Positions 8,553 to 17,591 of a stretch of DNA of 64,000 nucleotides are shown here, in pieces (positions within the stretch are counted from its first letter, which is position 1; each line of letters opens with the position of its first letter). The DNA is from Rhodospirillales bacterium BBD 1991-14 (GTDB taxonomy: Bacteria; Pseudomonadota; Alphaproteobacteria; Kiloniellales; Kiloniellaceae), in assembly GCA_001657395.1 (NCBI GenBank), contig LYSY01000010.1:1-64000 (forward strand). Reading direction: 5' to 3'. The position numbers and the translations under genes are program-made. Below the pieces are notes generated by a model. It was not told the origin of the DNA. It ran no database searches and saw only the letters and a list, made by a program, of their open reading frames with translations.

Positions 8553-8903
8553 ATGAACCACGGGAACTTGTTGATGTATTCCGACAGCTCAGGTAGGCCG
8601 AGCAACATCATCGGTCCGGCAGGCAAGCCGCTGACCCTTGACGACCTGCCCCCGCCGTCCACACGGCGCTGGGTGATCCGTCGCAAGGCAGAGGTGGTGA
8701 CTGCTGTGCGCGCCGGCCTTCTGACCCTGGAAGAGGCCTGCGAGCGCTACAACCTCTCGGTCGAAGAGTTCCTGTCCTGGCAGAGCCTCATCGACAAGCA
8801 CGGCATGCGCGGCCTGCGTACCACCCGTCTGCAGCAGTACCGCCGCGTTGCCGGGCGGAGCAGCCCGCCCGAGAAGTCGGACGACAGCCACTCGGGCTCA
8901 TAA
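8553..8903 (+). CDS. sciP: CtrA inhibitor SciP (DUF1153)
   Basis: A 116-residue protein of the SciP/DUF1153 family. In Caulobacter SciP binds CtrA or its promoters and blocks CtrA-dependent transcription in swarmer cells. The core LPPPSTRRWVIRRKAEVVTA, the SLEEAC-like ACERYNLSVEEFLSWQ segment and GLRTTRLQQYR are hallmark sequences and include a helix-turn-helix. A GTG just upstream is an alternative start. The gene sits between flgE and fliF, as in Caulobacter. The N-terminus is about 20 residues longer than typical. Confidence 0.93.
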   Translation: MNHGNLLMYSDSSGRPSNIIGPAGKPLTLDDLPPPSTRRWVIRRKAEVVTAVRAGLLTLEEACERYNLSVEEFLSWQSLIDKHGMRGLRTTRLQQYRRVAGRSSPPEKSDDSHSGS

Positions 8904-9018
8904 GTCCGGCCAGGCAACCGCCGGGCACCCTCCGTCCTCTCCTCTCCCATAGACAGCCGGAGAACGGCCCGGCCAAAGCGCCGCCGGATCCGAACTCCTT
9001 AACAGGACCTTTCTGCAG

Positions 9019-9046
9019 CCCCGCCGCAAGTATCCGGCGGGGTTTT
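9019..9046 (+). terminator. Rho-independent terminator of sciP
   Basis: CCCCGCCG (9019-9026) pairs with CGGCGGGG (9035-9042) and is followed by TTTT. It is about 115 bases beyond the sciP stop. Confidence 0.8.
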
Positions 9047-9126
9047 GCTGTTCTCGTCCCCGCCTCTCCCCGCCAGCTTCCAGGGCGGAAAAAACTTCCC
9101 AGCGGCTAGGCAATTATTGCCCGCTG

Positions 9127-9141
9127 TTAACGGCGCCTTTA
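9127..9141 (+). promoter_or_regulatory. Possible CtrA box upstream of fliF
   Basis: TTAA-N7-TTTA lies 123 bases upstream of the fliF start and differs at one base from the CtrA consensus TTAA-N7-TTAA. In Caulobacter the fliF operon is directly activated by CtrA. The match is short and could be chance. Confidence 0.4.
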
Positions 9142-9263
9142 CCGGAAGCCCCTAGCCTAAAAAACATAAGCCAGCCAAAGCGATGAACCGATAAACGCTG
9201 GTTCGATGGGGCCTCTGGTCGAAGGCTCTGAATGCAGTCGTTAGAGTTTCAGGACGGAAAACT

Positions 9264-10967
9264 TTGAACTCTCTTTTTGAGACGCTGAAGAACCTGGGGC
9301 CCGCGCGCCTGGGGACAATGGCGGCGGTTGCCGCGGGCATCATCGCCTTCTTTATCTATCTGACAAGTCGTCTGGCATCGCCGGAGATGGCGCTGCTCTA
9401 TGCGGAGCTCGACGCACAGGACAGCGGACAGATCGCGGCACGCCTGGAACAGATGAATGTTCCCTACCGCATCTCCGAAGATGGCGGACGGATCCTTGTG
9501 CCTCATGATCAGGTCGGCCGCACGCGACTGGTGATCGCCGAGGAAGGGCTGCCAAGCGGCGGCTCGATCGGCTATGAGATCTTCGATCGTTCGGAAGGTC
9601 TCGGCACGACGAATTTCGTCCAGAACATCAATCACGTGCGCGCGCTCGAAGGCGAGCTGGCGCGCACCATCAGATCGGTCTCGAACGTTAAGCAGGCCCG
9701 CGTCCATCTGGTCCTGCCGCGCCGCGAGCTGTTCAGCCGCGAGCGCCAGGACCCCAGCGCGTCGATTGTGCTCATGCTGGGCGGGGCACGCGGCATCGAC
9801 CGGCAACAGGTCTCCGCGATCCAGCATCTCGTCGCCGCTGCGGTGCCGGGCTTGAAGCCGAATATGGTGTCGATCGTCGACGACAGCGGAAGCCTGCTGG
9901 CAAGAGGCGCCGCGGAAGGCGCGCTGGAGCAGTCCGCCTCGCGCGCCGAGGAGATGCGGGTGGGCTTCGAGGCCCGCATGGTCCGCACCATCGAGGAGCT
10001 GCTGTCACGTTCTCTGGGCGCCGGCAATGTCCGAGCCCAGGTCTCTGCCGAGATGGACTTCGATCGCGTCACCGAGAACGCCGAGATCTTCGACCCGGAC
10101 GGCCAGGTCGTCCGTTCAACGCAGGTGGTCGAAGAGCAGGCAAACAGTCAGGACGGCGCGCCGGCAGGCGTGACCGTCGGCAACAATCTGCCTGACGCCC
10201 TGCCCGACCTCGACGAGGGCGCCGGCAGCCAGAGTCAGACCTCACGCACGGAAGAAACCGTCAACTACGAGATCACCAAGACCGTCAAGACCCACATTCG
10301 CGAAGCCGGCCTGGTGCGGCGCCTTTCTGTTGCGGTGATGGTCAACGGCAAGCCCGCGACCGGCGAAGAGGGACAGACGACTTACGAGGCCCGCACGGCC
10401 GAGGAGATGGAGAAAATCGCCTCTCTGGTGCGCTCGGCCGTCGGCTACGACGAAGCCCGAGGCGACACCATTGAAGTCGTCGAGATGCCCTTCGTCGAGA
10501 TCGAGGGGTCCGAGGGGATTGTGGAATCAAGCTTCCTCGGGCTCTCCAAGGCCGACCTGATGCGCGCTGCCGAGCTGCTGGTGCTGGGCGTCGTCGCCGT
10601 TCTTGTGCTGCTGCTCGTGGTCCGGCCGCTGCTCGGTCGCCTGCTGGAGGTCGACGAGGTGGACGGCGCAGAGGCCGCCCCCGCCTTGCTGCCCGACGGC
10701 AGCCCGCAGCCGGTCCTCACCGGACCGGACGGACAACCCGTACCGCGCCTGCCGGGCGATCCCGCAACCACCGTGGCGACGATGGTCGAGTCCGGCGGCC
10801 AAGGCGCGGACAGCAATGTCGCCAACGAGATCGATCAGATGATCGACCTGAACCAGGTTTCCGGCCGGGTCCGCGCGTCTTCCATCCGCAAGATCGGCGA
10901 GATCATCGAAAAGCATCCGGAAGAGGCAGTCGGGATCATCCGCGGCTGGCTCTACGCCGACGCCTAG
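9264..10967 (+). CDS. fliF: Flagellar MS-ring protein FliF
   Basis: A 567-residue inner-membrane ring protein that seeds flagellum assembly. TM1 is at about residues 17-35 (GTMAAVAAGIIAFFIYL). The periplasmic ring-building motifs contain IGYEIFDRS and VQNINHVRALEGELARTI. TM2 is at about 438-455 (LLVLGVVAVLVLLLVV), followed by a cytoplasmic FliG-binding tail ending GIIRGWLYADA. The start is TTG, with AGGACGG about 9 bases upstream. It is first in a tightly spaced operon; fliG follows after 15 bases. Confidence 0.96.
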   Translation: MNSLFETLKNLGPARLGTMAAVAAGIIAFFIYLTSRLASPEMALLYAELDAQDSGQIAARLEQMNVPYRISEDGGRILVPHDQVGRTRLVIAEEGLPSGGSIGYEIFDRSEGLGTTNFVQNINHVRALEGELARTIRSVSNVKQARVHLVLPRRELFSRERQDPSASIVLMLGGARGIDRQQVSAIQHLVAAAVPGLKPNMVSIVDDSGSLLARGAAEGALEQSASRAEEMRVGFEARMVRTIEELLSRSLGAGNVRAQVSAEMDFDRVTENAEIFDPDGQVVRSTQVVEEQANSQDGAPAGVTVGNNLPDALPDLDEGAGSQSQTSRTEETVNYEITKTVKTHIREAGLVRRLSVAVMVNGKPATGEEGQTTYEARTAEEMEKIASLVRSAVGYDEARGDTIEVVEMPFVEIEGSEGIVESSFLGLSKADLMRAAELLVLGVVAVLVLLLVVRPLLGRLLEVDEVDGAEAAPALLPDGSPQPVLTGPDGQPVPRLPGDPATTVATMVESGGQGADSNVANEIDQMIDLNQVSGRVRASSIRKIGEIIEKHPEEAVGIIRGWLYADA

Positions 10968-10982
10968 CCCGGAGGAGCTGCG

Positions 10983-11996
10983 ATGGCGCGCGAAGACATC
11001 CAGAGTATGAGCGGACCGGACAAGGCCGCGCTGCTGATGCTTGCGGTTGGCGAGGACAATGCAGCGCGCCTCTTCAGCATGATGGAGGACGACGAGATCC
11101 GCGAGCTGTCACAGGCTATGGCGAATCTCGGCACCGTCACCTCAGAGCTCATCGAGCAGATGCTGGTCGAATTCGCCGACCGCATCTCCACCACCGGCTC
11201 GGTGATCGGCAATTACGACAGCACGGAACGGCTGCTGAGCAAGGTTCTCGACAAGGACAAGGTCGAGGGCATCATGGAGGAGATCCGCGGCCCTGCCGGA
11301 CGCACCATGTGGGACAAGCTGGCCAACGTCAACGAGATGGTGCTGGCCAACTATCTGAAGAACGAATACCCGCAGACCGTCGCCGTCGTGCTCTCCAAGA
11401 TCAAGCCGGAACATGCCGCAAAGGTCCTGGGCGTGCTGCCGGAGCCCTTCGCCATGGAAGTGGTGATGCGCATGCTGCGTATGGAAGCCGTCCAGAAGGA
11501 GGTTCTGGACGACGTCGAGCGCACGCTGCGCAACGAGTTCATGTCGAACCTGGCAAAGACCAACCGCCGCGATTCCCACGAGCTTATGGCGGACATCTTC
11601 AACTTCCTGGACCGCACCCTGGAATCGCGCTTCCTGACGGCTCTGGAGGAACGCAACCGCGATTCCGCAGAGCGCATCAAGGCTCTGATGTTCACCTTCG
11701 AGGATCTCGGCAACCTGGACCCGGGCGGTATCCAGACCCTGCTCGGCGCTGCCGACAAGGACAAGCTGGCCATTGCCCTGAAGGGTTGTTCGGAATCGCT
11801 GCGCGACTTCTTCTTCTCGAACATGTCCGAGCGCGCGGCGAAAATCATGAAGGAGGACATGCAGTCCATGGGGCCGGTACGCCTCAAGGACGTCGACGAG
11901 GCGCAGATGTACATGGTCACCACGGCCAAGGATCTCGCCGAAAAGGGGGACATCGTGATCAGCGAAAGCAAGGGAGAGGACGAGCTCGTCTACTAG
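10983..11996 (+). CDS. fliG: Flagellar motor switch protein FliG
   Basis: A 337-residue rotor protein that links the MS ring to the C ring and carries the torque-generating charges. The middle domain has the [19 protein letters not shown] motif. The C-terminal domain has [20 protein letters not shown] and the [20 protein letters not shown] torque helix with alternating charges. The length is typical. Ribosome binding site GGAGG precedes the ATG. Confidence 0.97.
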   Translation: MAREDIQSMSGPDKAALLMLAVGEDNAARLFSMMEDDEIRELSQAMANLGTVTSELIEQMLVEFADRISTTGSVIGNYDSTERLLSKVLDKDKVEGIMEEIRGPAGRTMWDKLANVNEMVLANYLKNEYPQTVAVVLSKIKPEHAAKVLGVLPEPFAMEVVMRMLRMEAVQKEVLDDVERTLRNEFMSNLAKTNRRDSHELMADIFNFLDRTLESRFLTALEERNRDSAERIKALMFTFEDLGNLDPGGIQTLLGAADKDKLAIALKGCSESLRDFFFSNMSERAAKIMKEDMQSMGPVRLKDVDEAQMYMVTTAKDLAEKGDIVISESKGEDELVY

Positions 11997-12014
11997 GCGG
12001 CTCTCTAATCAGCC

Positions 12015-12758
12015 ATGGACACTCACGAAAAGTTTCTGTTCGAAACCTCCTTCGAGCCCAACGTCCTTTCCGGCGCGGCCCAGGCGAAAGCCGCCGAGGA
12101 AGCGGAACCGGAGGAGCCCCCTGCACCGACCTTCAGCGAGGAAGAGTTGGCGGCGGCGAAGCAGGCGTCCTTCGCGGAAGGAAAAGCCATCGGCGAGGCG
12201 GAGGCCGGACGCGGTATCGCGCAGCGCACCGCTGAACAGCTTGCCGAGCTTTCCGCGAAGTTCGAAACGCTGTCGGCGGAGCTGGGGGACAAAGTGGACA
12301 CAGCGCATCGCGAAACGCTGATGGCGGCGATGACCGTGATCCACAAGCTGTTTCCCCGCCTCAGCGAAAGCCAGGCACAGGCGGAAATCCAGGCTGTCGT
12401 CGAGGACTGCCTGGAGCGCCTGCACGACGAGCCGCGCCTGGTGGTGCGGGCGGCCGACCAGGATCTCGATGCTCTCAGGCTGCACCTCGATGGTTGTGTC
12501 AAGCGCAGCGGCTTCGACGGCGCGCTGGTCTTTCTTGCCGACGACCGTTTGAATCCCGGCGATATCCGGGTGGAGTGGGCCGACGGCGGCGCGGAGCGCG
12601 ACGTCGCAGCGCTCTGGGCTGAGATCGACGGCATCATCGAACGAACCCTGAGTGGCAAATCCCCGGAAGCCGAAGCCACCGCACCGCAGACCATGGAAGA
12701 AGCGCAGCCGGCCCCGCCGGCAGCCATAGAACCGCTGCGGCGGGCGAAAACCGCCTGA
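12015..12758 (+). CDS. fliH: Flagellar export protein FliH (FlbE-like)
   Basis: A 247-residue stator/regulator of the FliI export ATPase. It has the expected composition: a Glu/Ala-rich N-terminal helix (about residues 15-95, FSEEELAAAKQASFAEGKAI) and a C-terminal globular domain (about 100-215) with DDRLNPGDIRVEWADGGAE. That last motif is diagnostic of the FliH/FlbE family. It sits between fliG and fliN. Its partner gene fliI is about 10 kb away on the other strand. Confidence 0.85.
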   Translation: MDTHEKFLFETSFEPNVLSGAAQAKAAEEAEPEEPPAPTFSEEELAAAKQASFAEGKAIGEAEAGRGIAQRTAEQLAELSAKFETLSAELGDKVDTAHRETLMAAMTVIHKLFPRLSESQAQAEIQAVVEDCLERLHDEPRLVVRAADQDLDALRLHLDGCVKRSGFDGALVFLADDRLNPGDIRVEWADGGAERDVAALWAEIDGIIERTLSGKSPEAEATAPQTMEEAQPAPPAAIEPLRRAKTA

Positions 12759-12785
12759 CGGCGGCATGTTGAGAGGAGGTCTTAA

Positions 12786-13145
12786 ATGACCGAAGAAGAT
12801 ACCCTGGATCTGGCCGACCTCGATGTCGGGACCGGCGATCTGCCCCCCGACGAAGAAGACAGCGGCCAGCTGCCCGACGGTGGCCGGCCGCCGACCAATG
12901 CCAAGGAACTGGAGGCGGTCTACGACATCCCCGTCCAGGTTTCCGCCGTGCTCGGCAAGGCGAACATGCAGGTCAGCCAGCTTCTGAAACTGGGCCGCGG
13001 CGCGGTTGTCGAGCTCGACCGCAAGGTCGGCGAGGCTATCGACATCTATGTGAACAACCGTCTGGTCGCCCGCGGGGAGGTGGTGGTGGTCGAGGAGCAC
13101 CTGGGGGTGACCATGACCGAGATCATCAAGGTCGACCGCAGCTAA
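12786..13145 (+). CDS. fliN: Flagellar motor switch protein FliN
   Basis: A 119-residue C-ring protein of the SpoA/FliN family. An acidic N-terminal tail (about residues 1-38) precedes the SpoA domain (about 40-117). Visible motifs include YDIPVQVSAVLGKANM, LLKLGRGAVVELDRKVGE, VNNRLVARGEVVVVEEHLGV and TEIIK. A perfect GAGAGGAGG lies upstream of the ATG. No fliM is present in the window. Confidence 0.96.
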   Translation: MTEEDTLDLADLDVGTGDLPPDEEDSGQLPDGGRPPTNAKELEAVYDIPVQVSAVLGKANMQVSQLLKLGRGAVVELDRKVGEAIDIYVNNRLVARGEVVVVEEHLGVTMTEIIKVDRS

Positions 13146-13173
13146 ACGGAACAGAGCGGGAAACTTCGCAAAG

Positions 13174-14016
13174 ATGGCGAACGTGGACACCACGAGCAAC
13201 AGCGGCCAGCCCGCCGCAGCGCCCCAGGCGCCGCGGATCGGGCCGACTGTTGACTTCGCCACCCTGCTGGGTGTCAGCGGCGCCTTTGCGATGATCATCG
13301 GCGCCATGGTGCTCGGCGGGCAGCCCTCCGCCTTCCTGGACGTCCCCGCGATCCTGATCGTAATCGGCGGCACCTTTCTGGTTACCACCGTCTCCTTCAG
13401 CCTGACCGAAATCGGCCAGGCCCAGGGCCTGATGTTCCGGGCCGCCGTTTACAATTCCGAATCTCCCGACAACGCTGTGCTGCAGGCGCTCTACTTGGCC
13501 GACCTGGCCCGCAAGCGCGGGCGCCTCGCGCTGCAGAACGTGACCGATGAACTGATCGGTGTCCCCTTCCTGCACCGCGCCATCACCCTTGTGGTCGACG
13601 GCCTGCCGGCCGAAGAGGTGGAGCGGATTCTGGCCCAGGAAAGCCAGGCGACCTACGAGCGCCATCTGCGCTCCGCCGGTGTGCTGCGCCGTGCCGGCGA
13701 GGTCGCACCCGCCATGGGCCTCATCGGGACCCTGATCGGCCTGGTGCAGATGCTGGGCAATCTGGACGACCCCTCCAGCATCGGCCCGGCAATGGCCGTT
13801 GCCCTGCTCACGACCTTCTATGGCGCCGTCCTGGCGAACATGGTCTTCACGCCGCTGGCGACCAAGCTGGAGCGCAACGCGCGGATCGAGTCCGTCGTGC
13901 AGCAGATCTACACCATCGGCGCGGCTTCGATCAGCCGGCAGGAAAACCCGCGGCGGCTCGAGCTGCTGCTCAACACCGTTTTGTCCCCTCGCGAGAGGGT
14001 CGATTACTTCAATTGA
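13174..14016 (+). CDS. motA: Flagellar stator protein MotA/PomA type
   Basis: A 280-residue inner-membrane stator subunit. Four membrane segments are visible: about 28-47, 53-73, 175-195 (VAPAMGLIGTLIGLVQML) and 208-230 (AMAVALLTTFYGAVLANMVF). The GLIGTLIGLVQML and TTFYGA motifs belong to the PomA/MotA family. No motB follows, so the MotB partner must be elsewhere. It lies between fliN and flbD. Confidence 0.92.
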   Translation: MANVDTTSNSGQPAAAPQAPRIGPTVDFATLLGVSGAFAMIIGAMVLGGQPSAFLDVPAILIVIGGTFLVTTVSFSLTEIGQAQGLMFRAAVYNSESPDNAVLQALYLADLARKRGRLALQNVTDELIGVPFLHRAITLVVDGLPAEEVERILAQESQATYERHLRSAGVLRRAGEVAPAMGLIGTLIGLVQMLGNLDDPSSIGPAMAVALLTTFYGAVLANMVFTPLATKLERNARIESVVQQIYTIGAASISRQENPRRLELLLNTVLSPRERVDYFN

Positions 14017-14058
14017 CAGTGATTACCGGATTCAACAGTTAGGACGTGGAGAGAAGGC

Positions 14059-15438
14059 ATGCGGCTTCTCATTGTAGGAACACTGGACGGACATATTGCT
14101 ACGGCGGGAAAGCTCGCCCTGCAAAGCGGCGCAAAGGTCGCCCATGTCGATGATGTCTCCGGGGCCATGAACGCCCTGCGATCGGGCCAGGGCGCCGATC
14201 TGGTGATGGTGGAGGTCAGCCTCGACATCGGCAGCCTGTGCTCCAGCCTTGAGTCCGAGCGCATTGCCGTTCCGGTGGTCGCCTGCGGAATCGGCCCGGA
14301 GCCTTCGGCCGCCGCCGATGCCATCCGCGCAGGCGCACAGGAGTACATCCCCCTGCCCCCCGACGCGGAACTGATCGCTGCCGTCCTCTCCGCCGTTGCC
14401 GAGGAAACGAGCACCGTCGTCTTCCACGACCCCATTATGAGCGACGTACTGCGCCTGGCCGAACAGGTGGCGCCGTCCGATGCCAGCGTCCTTATCACCG
14501 GTGAGTCCGGCACCGGTAAAGAGGTCATGGCCCGCTTTCTCCACAGCAAGTCAAAGCGCGCAGCCCAGCATTTCATCTCGGTGAACTGCGCGGCCATCCC
14601 CGAGAACCTGCTTGAATCCGAACTGTTCGGACATGAAAAGGGTGCCTTCACCGGCGCCGTCACCCGGCGCGTCGGCAAATTCGAGGAAGCCAGCGGCGGT
14701 ACGCTGCTGCTGGACGAGATCTCTGAGATGCATCCGCGTCTTCAGGCCAAGCTGCTGCGGGCGATTCAGGAACGCGAGATCGATCGCGTCGGCGGCGGAC
14801 AGCCGATCAAGGTGGATATCCGCCTGCTTGCGACCTCCAACCGAAATCTGGAGGAAGAAGTCGCCAAGGGCAACTTCCGGGAAGACCTCTATTATCGCCT
14901 GAACGTCGTCAATATTCCGCTGCCTTCGCTGCGTGAGCGGCCTCAGGACATCCCCATTCTGGCCCAGCACTTCACCGCGAAATACGCGGAAGCCAACGGG
15001 ATGCCGCCGCTCAGCCTGACCCCGGAAGCGCAGGGCGTGCTGGCCGGGCACCACTGGCGCGGCAATGTCCGCGAACTGGAAAACACCATGCACCGGGCCG
15101 TCCTGCTGTCGCGCGACGGCGTGATCGATGCCAGCGCGATCATCCTGACCGGCCAGAGCCTGCGGCCTTCCGAGGGTAAGGCCGCCGAGAGCAGCGCCGA
15201 AGCGGAGGCCGATGGCCAGGCTGCCGGCGATGTAAAGGGCCTGGTGGGCCGCACCGTGGCCGACGTGGAGAAGGACTTGATCCTGGACACCCTGCAGCAC
15301 TGCCTGGGCAACCGCACCCATGCGGCCAACATTCTCGGGATCTCCATCCGCACGCTGCGCAACAAGCTGAAGCTCTACAGTCAGGATGGCGTCGCCGTGC
15401 CGATGCCGGGCGACAACGAACGGACGACACCGGCCTGA
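14059..15438 (+). CDS. flbD: sigma54-dependent flagellar activator FlbD
   Basis: A 459-residue bacterial enhancer-binding protein. The N-terminal receiver-like domain (about 1-115) is degenerate: Glu52 is found where the phosphoacceptor Asp is expected (DLVMVEV), and the acidic pair and conserved Lys are absent. The AAA+ domain (about 130-360) has Walker A GESGTGKE, the sigma54-contact loop GAFTGA and Walker B GGTLLLDEI. A Fis-type HTH (about 410-440, THAANILGISIRTLRNKLK) ends the protein. It is expected to activate the sigma54-type promoters of the flagellins and fliS. Confidence 0.94.
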   Translation: MRLLIVGTLDGHIATAGKLALQSGAKVAHVDDVSGAMNALRSGQGADLVMVEVSLDIGSLCSSLESERIAVPVVACGIGPEPSAAADAIRAGAQEYIPLPPDAELIAAVLSAVAEETSTVVFHDPIMSDVLRLAEQVAPSDASVLITGESGTGKEVMARFLHSKSKRAAQHFISVNCAAIPENLLESELFGHEKGAFTGAVTRRVGKFEEASGGTLLLDEISEMHPRLQAKLLRAIQEREIDRVGGGQPIKVDIRLLATSNRNLEEEVAKGNFREDLYYRLNVVNIPLPSLRERPQDIPILAQHFTAKYAEANGMPPLSLTPEAQGVLAGHHWRGNVRELENTMHRAVLLSRDGVIDASAIILTGQSLRPSEGKAAESSAEAEADGQAAGDVKGLVGRTVADVEKDLILDTLQHCLGNRTHAANILGISIRTLRNKLKLYSQDGVAVPMPGDNERTTPA

Positions 15439-15485
15439 GCGGGAAGGGCCTGAACCGAAGCGGGTAAGGCAGCACGAGAGCCAAG

Positions 15486-17591
15486 ATGGCCGAGTCCAAC
15501 GCAGACGACTCCTCGGCGGGGGGTAACCCGCTAGCCAGCGCGTTCAACATGCTCAAGCGCGGCGATGTCGCGCTGGCGCTCGGCGTGACGACCATTCTCG
15601 TCGTCCTCATCCTGCCGATGCCGAGCTGGATGCTGGATCTCTCGTTGGCGGTCTCCATGGCCTTTTCCGTGTTGATCCTGATGACTGTCCTTTTCATCGG
15701 CAAACCGCTCGAGTTCAGTTCGTTTCCCACGGTCCTGCTCATCGCGACGATGATGCGCCTGGCGCTGAACCTGGCCTCGACGCGTCTTATTCTATCCGAG
15801 GGCCACAGCGGCACCGATGCCGCCGGCAAGGTGATCGAGGCCTTCGGCTTCTTCGTCATGAGCGGCAGTTTCGTTATCGGGATCATCATCTTCGGCATCC
15901 TGGTAATCGTGAATTTCATAGTGATTACAAAGGGTTCCGGGCGCATTGCAGAGGTCTCCGCGCGCTTCAGCCTGGATGCCATGCCGGGCAAGCAGATGGC
16001 CATCGACGCCGACCTCTCGGCCGGCCTGATCGATGAAGCCAGCGCCCGCGCCCGGCGCAAGGAACTGGAAGACGAAAGCACCTTCTTCGGGTCCATGGAC
16101 GGCGCCGCGAAGTTCGTCCGCGGCGATGCCATCGCCGGCCTCATGATCACCTTCATCAACGTGATCGGCGGCATGATCATCGGCGTCGCCCAGAAAGATC
16201 TGACCTTCGGCGAGGCCGCCGAAACCTATACTTTGCTGACCGTCGGCGACGGCCTGGTCAGCCAGATCCCGGCGCTGATCGTCTCCACGGCCGCCGGTCT
16301 CCTGATCACCAAGTCCGCCGCAGCCGGGTCGATGGACAAGGCGGTCGTCGGCCAGCTCAGCGGCTATCCTCTCGCTCTCGGGCTTTCGTCCTTTCTCATG
16401 CTGGCCCTGGCGCTGCTGCCGGGTATCCCTGCCCTCCCCTTTCTGGCCCTGGCGGCTATCGCCGGCGGTTTCGCCTGGCTCGCCAGCCGCCGCAACGCCA
16501 AAGCTACGGCCGAGCAGGCCCAGGTCGCTGCCGCCGAGGCCCAGGCGCCGGTGGCCGAGGAGCCGATTGCCCAGGCCCTGCAGATCGACCACGTGCGCCT
16601 CGAACTCGGCTACGGCCTGCTGCCGATGATCAACGGTCAGGGCGGCCAGCGGCTGACGGACCAGATCAAGTCCCTGCGCCGCCAGCTGGCGCAGGAAATC
16701 GGTTTCGTGATGCCCTCGGTCCGGATCCAGGACAACCTGCAACTCCCGGCGAACACCTACATCATCCGCGTGAAGGAGATCGAGGCCGGCCGGGGCGAAC
16801 TGCGCCCCAACATGCTTCTGGTCATGGATCCGCGGGGGGAGAAGATCCCCCTGCCTGGCGAGGATACGGTGGAGCCCACCTTCGGCCTGCCGGCCCTGTG
16901 GTGCGACGAGTCCAGCCGCGAAGAAGCCCTCTTCCGGGGCTATACCGTGGTCGATCCGCCAACGGTGGTGACAACCCACCTGACCGAAACGATCAAGGAG
17001 AACATGGCCGAGCTTCTGTCCTATGCGGAGACCCAGAAGCTTCTGGACGAGCAGGACAGCGAACAGCAGAAGCTTATCGGCGACCTGATTCCCAGCCAGA
17101 TCACCGTCGGCGGCCTGCAGCGGGTCTTGCAGAACCTGCTGTCGGAGCGGGTGTCGGTGCGCGATCTGCCGACCATCCTCGAAGGTGTCTCCGAGGCCTG
17201 CGGCTACACCCGCAATGTGACGGCGATCACCGAACACGTGCGCGCCCGTCTCGCCCGGCAGATATCCAACGAACAGGCCAACGCCGAAGGCTTCATCCCC
17301 ATGGTGACGCTCTCGCCCGAGTGGGAGCAGTCCTTCGCCGAGGCGATCGTCGGCGAGGGCGAGGACCGCCAGCTCTCCATGGCGCCGACGCGCCTGCAGG
17401 AGTTCATCACGGCGGTGCGCCAGACCTTCGAGCGCCACGCAATGCTCGGCGAGAGCCCGATCCTGCTGACCAGTCCGCCGGTCCGGCCCTTTGTCCGCTC
17501 CATCGTCGAACGGTTCCGCCCCTCGACCGTCGTGCTGTCCCAGAATGAGGTGCACGCGAAGGCGAAGATCAAGACCCTGGGGCAGATCTGA
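15486..17591 (+). CDS. flhA: Flagellar export gate protein FlhA
   Basis: A 701-residue component of the type III export gate. About eight membrane segments lie in the first 330 residues, including the FHIPEP-family segment with LDLSLAVSMAFSVLILM and EFSSFPTVLLIATMMRLALN. The cytoplasmic chaperone-docking domain (about 350-701) contains RLELGYGLLPMI and ends in HAKAKIKTLGQI. The length is typical. The stop overlaps the flhF start (TGATG). Confidence 0.97.
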   Translation: MAESNADDSSAGGNPLASAFNMLKRGDVALALGVTTILVVLILPMPSWMLDLSLAVSMAFSVLILMTVLFIGKPLEFSSFPTVLLIATMMRLALNLASTRLILSEGHSGTDAAGKVIEAFGFFVMSGSFVIGIIIFGILVIVNFIVITKGSGRIAEVSARFSLDAMPGKQMAIDADLSAGLIDEASARARRKELEDESTFFGSMDGAAKFVRGDAIAGLMITFINVIGGMIIGVAQKDLTFGEAAETYTLLTVGDGLVSQIPALIVSTAAGLLITKSAAAGSMDKAVVGQLSGYPLALGLSSFLMLALALLPGIPALPFLALAAIAGGFAWLASRRNAKATAEQAQVAAAEAQAPVAEEPIAQALQIDHVRLELGYGLLPMINGQGGQRLTDQIKSLRRQLAQEIGFVMPSVRIQDNLQLPANTYIIRVKEIEAGRGELRPNMLLVMDPRGEKIPLPGEDTVEPTFGLPALWCDESSREEALFRGYTVVDPPTVVTTHLTETIKENMAELLSYAETQKLLDEQDSEQQKLIGDLIPSQITVGGLQRVLQNLLSERVSVRDLPTILEGVSEACGYTRNVTAITEHVRARLARQISNEQANAEGFIPMVTLSPEWEQSFAEAIVGEGEDRQLSMAPTRLQEFITAVRQTFERHAMLGESPILLTSPPVRPFVRSIVERFRPSTVVLSQNEVHAKAKIKTLGQI

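Larger units (their letters stand above)
8904..9263. other. Intergenic region sciP / fliF
   Basis: A 360-base gap. It contains an intrinsic terminator for sciP (9019-9046) and a possible CtrA box (9127-9141) upstream of fliF. No gene and no sigma54-type element was found here, which suggests fliF is an early, non-sigma54 transcription unit (inference). Confidence 0.6.
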
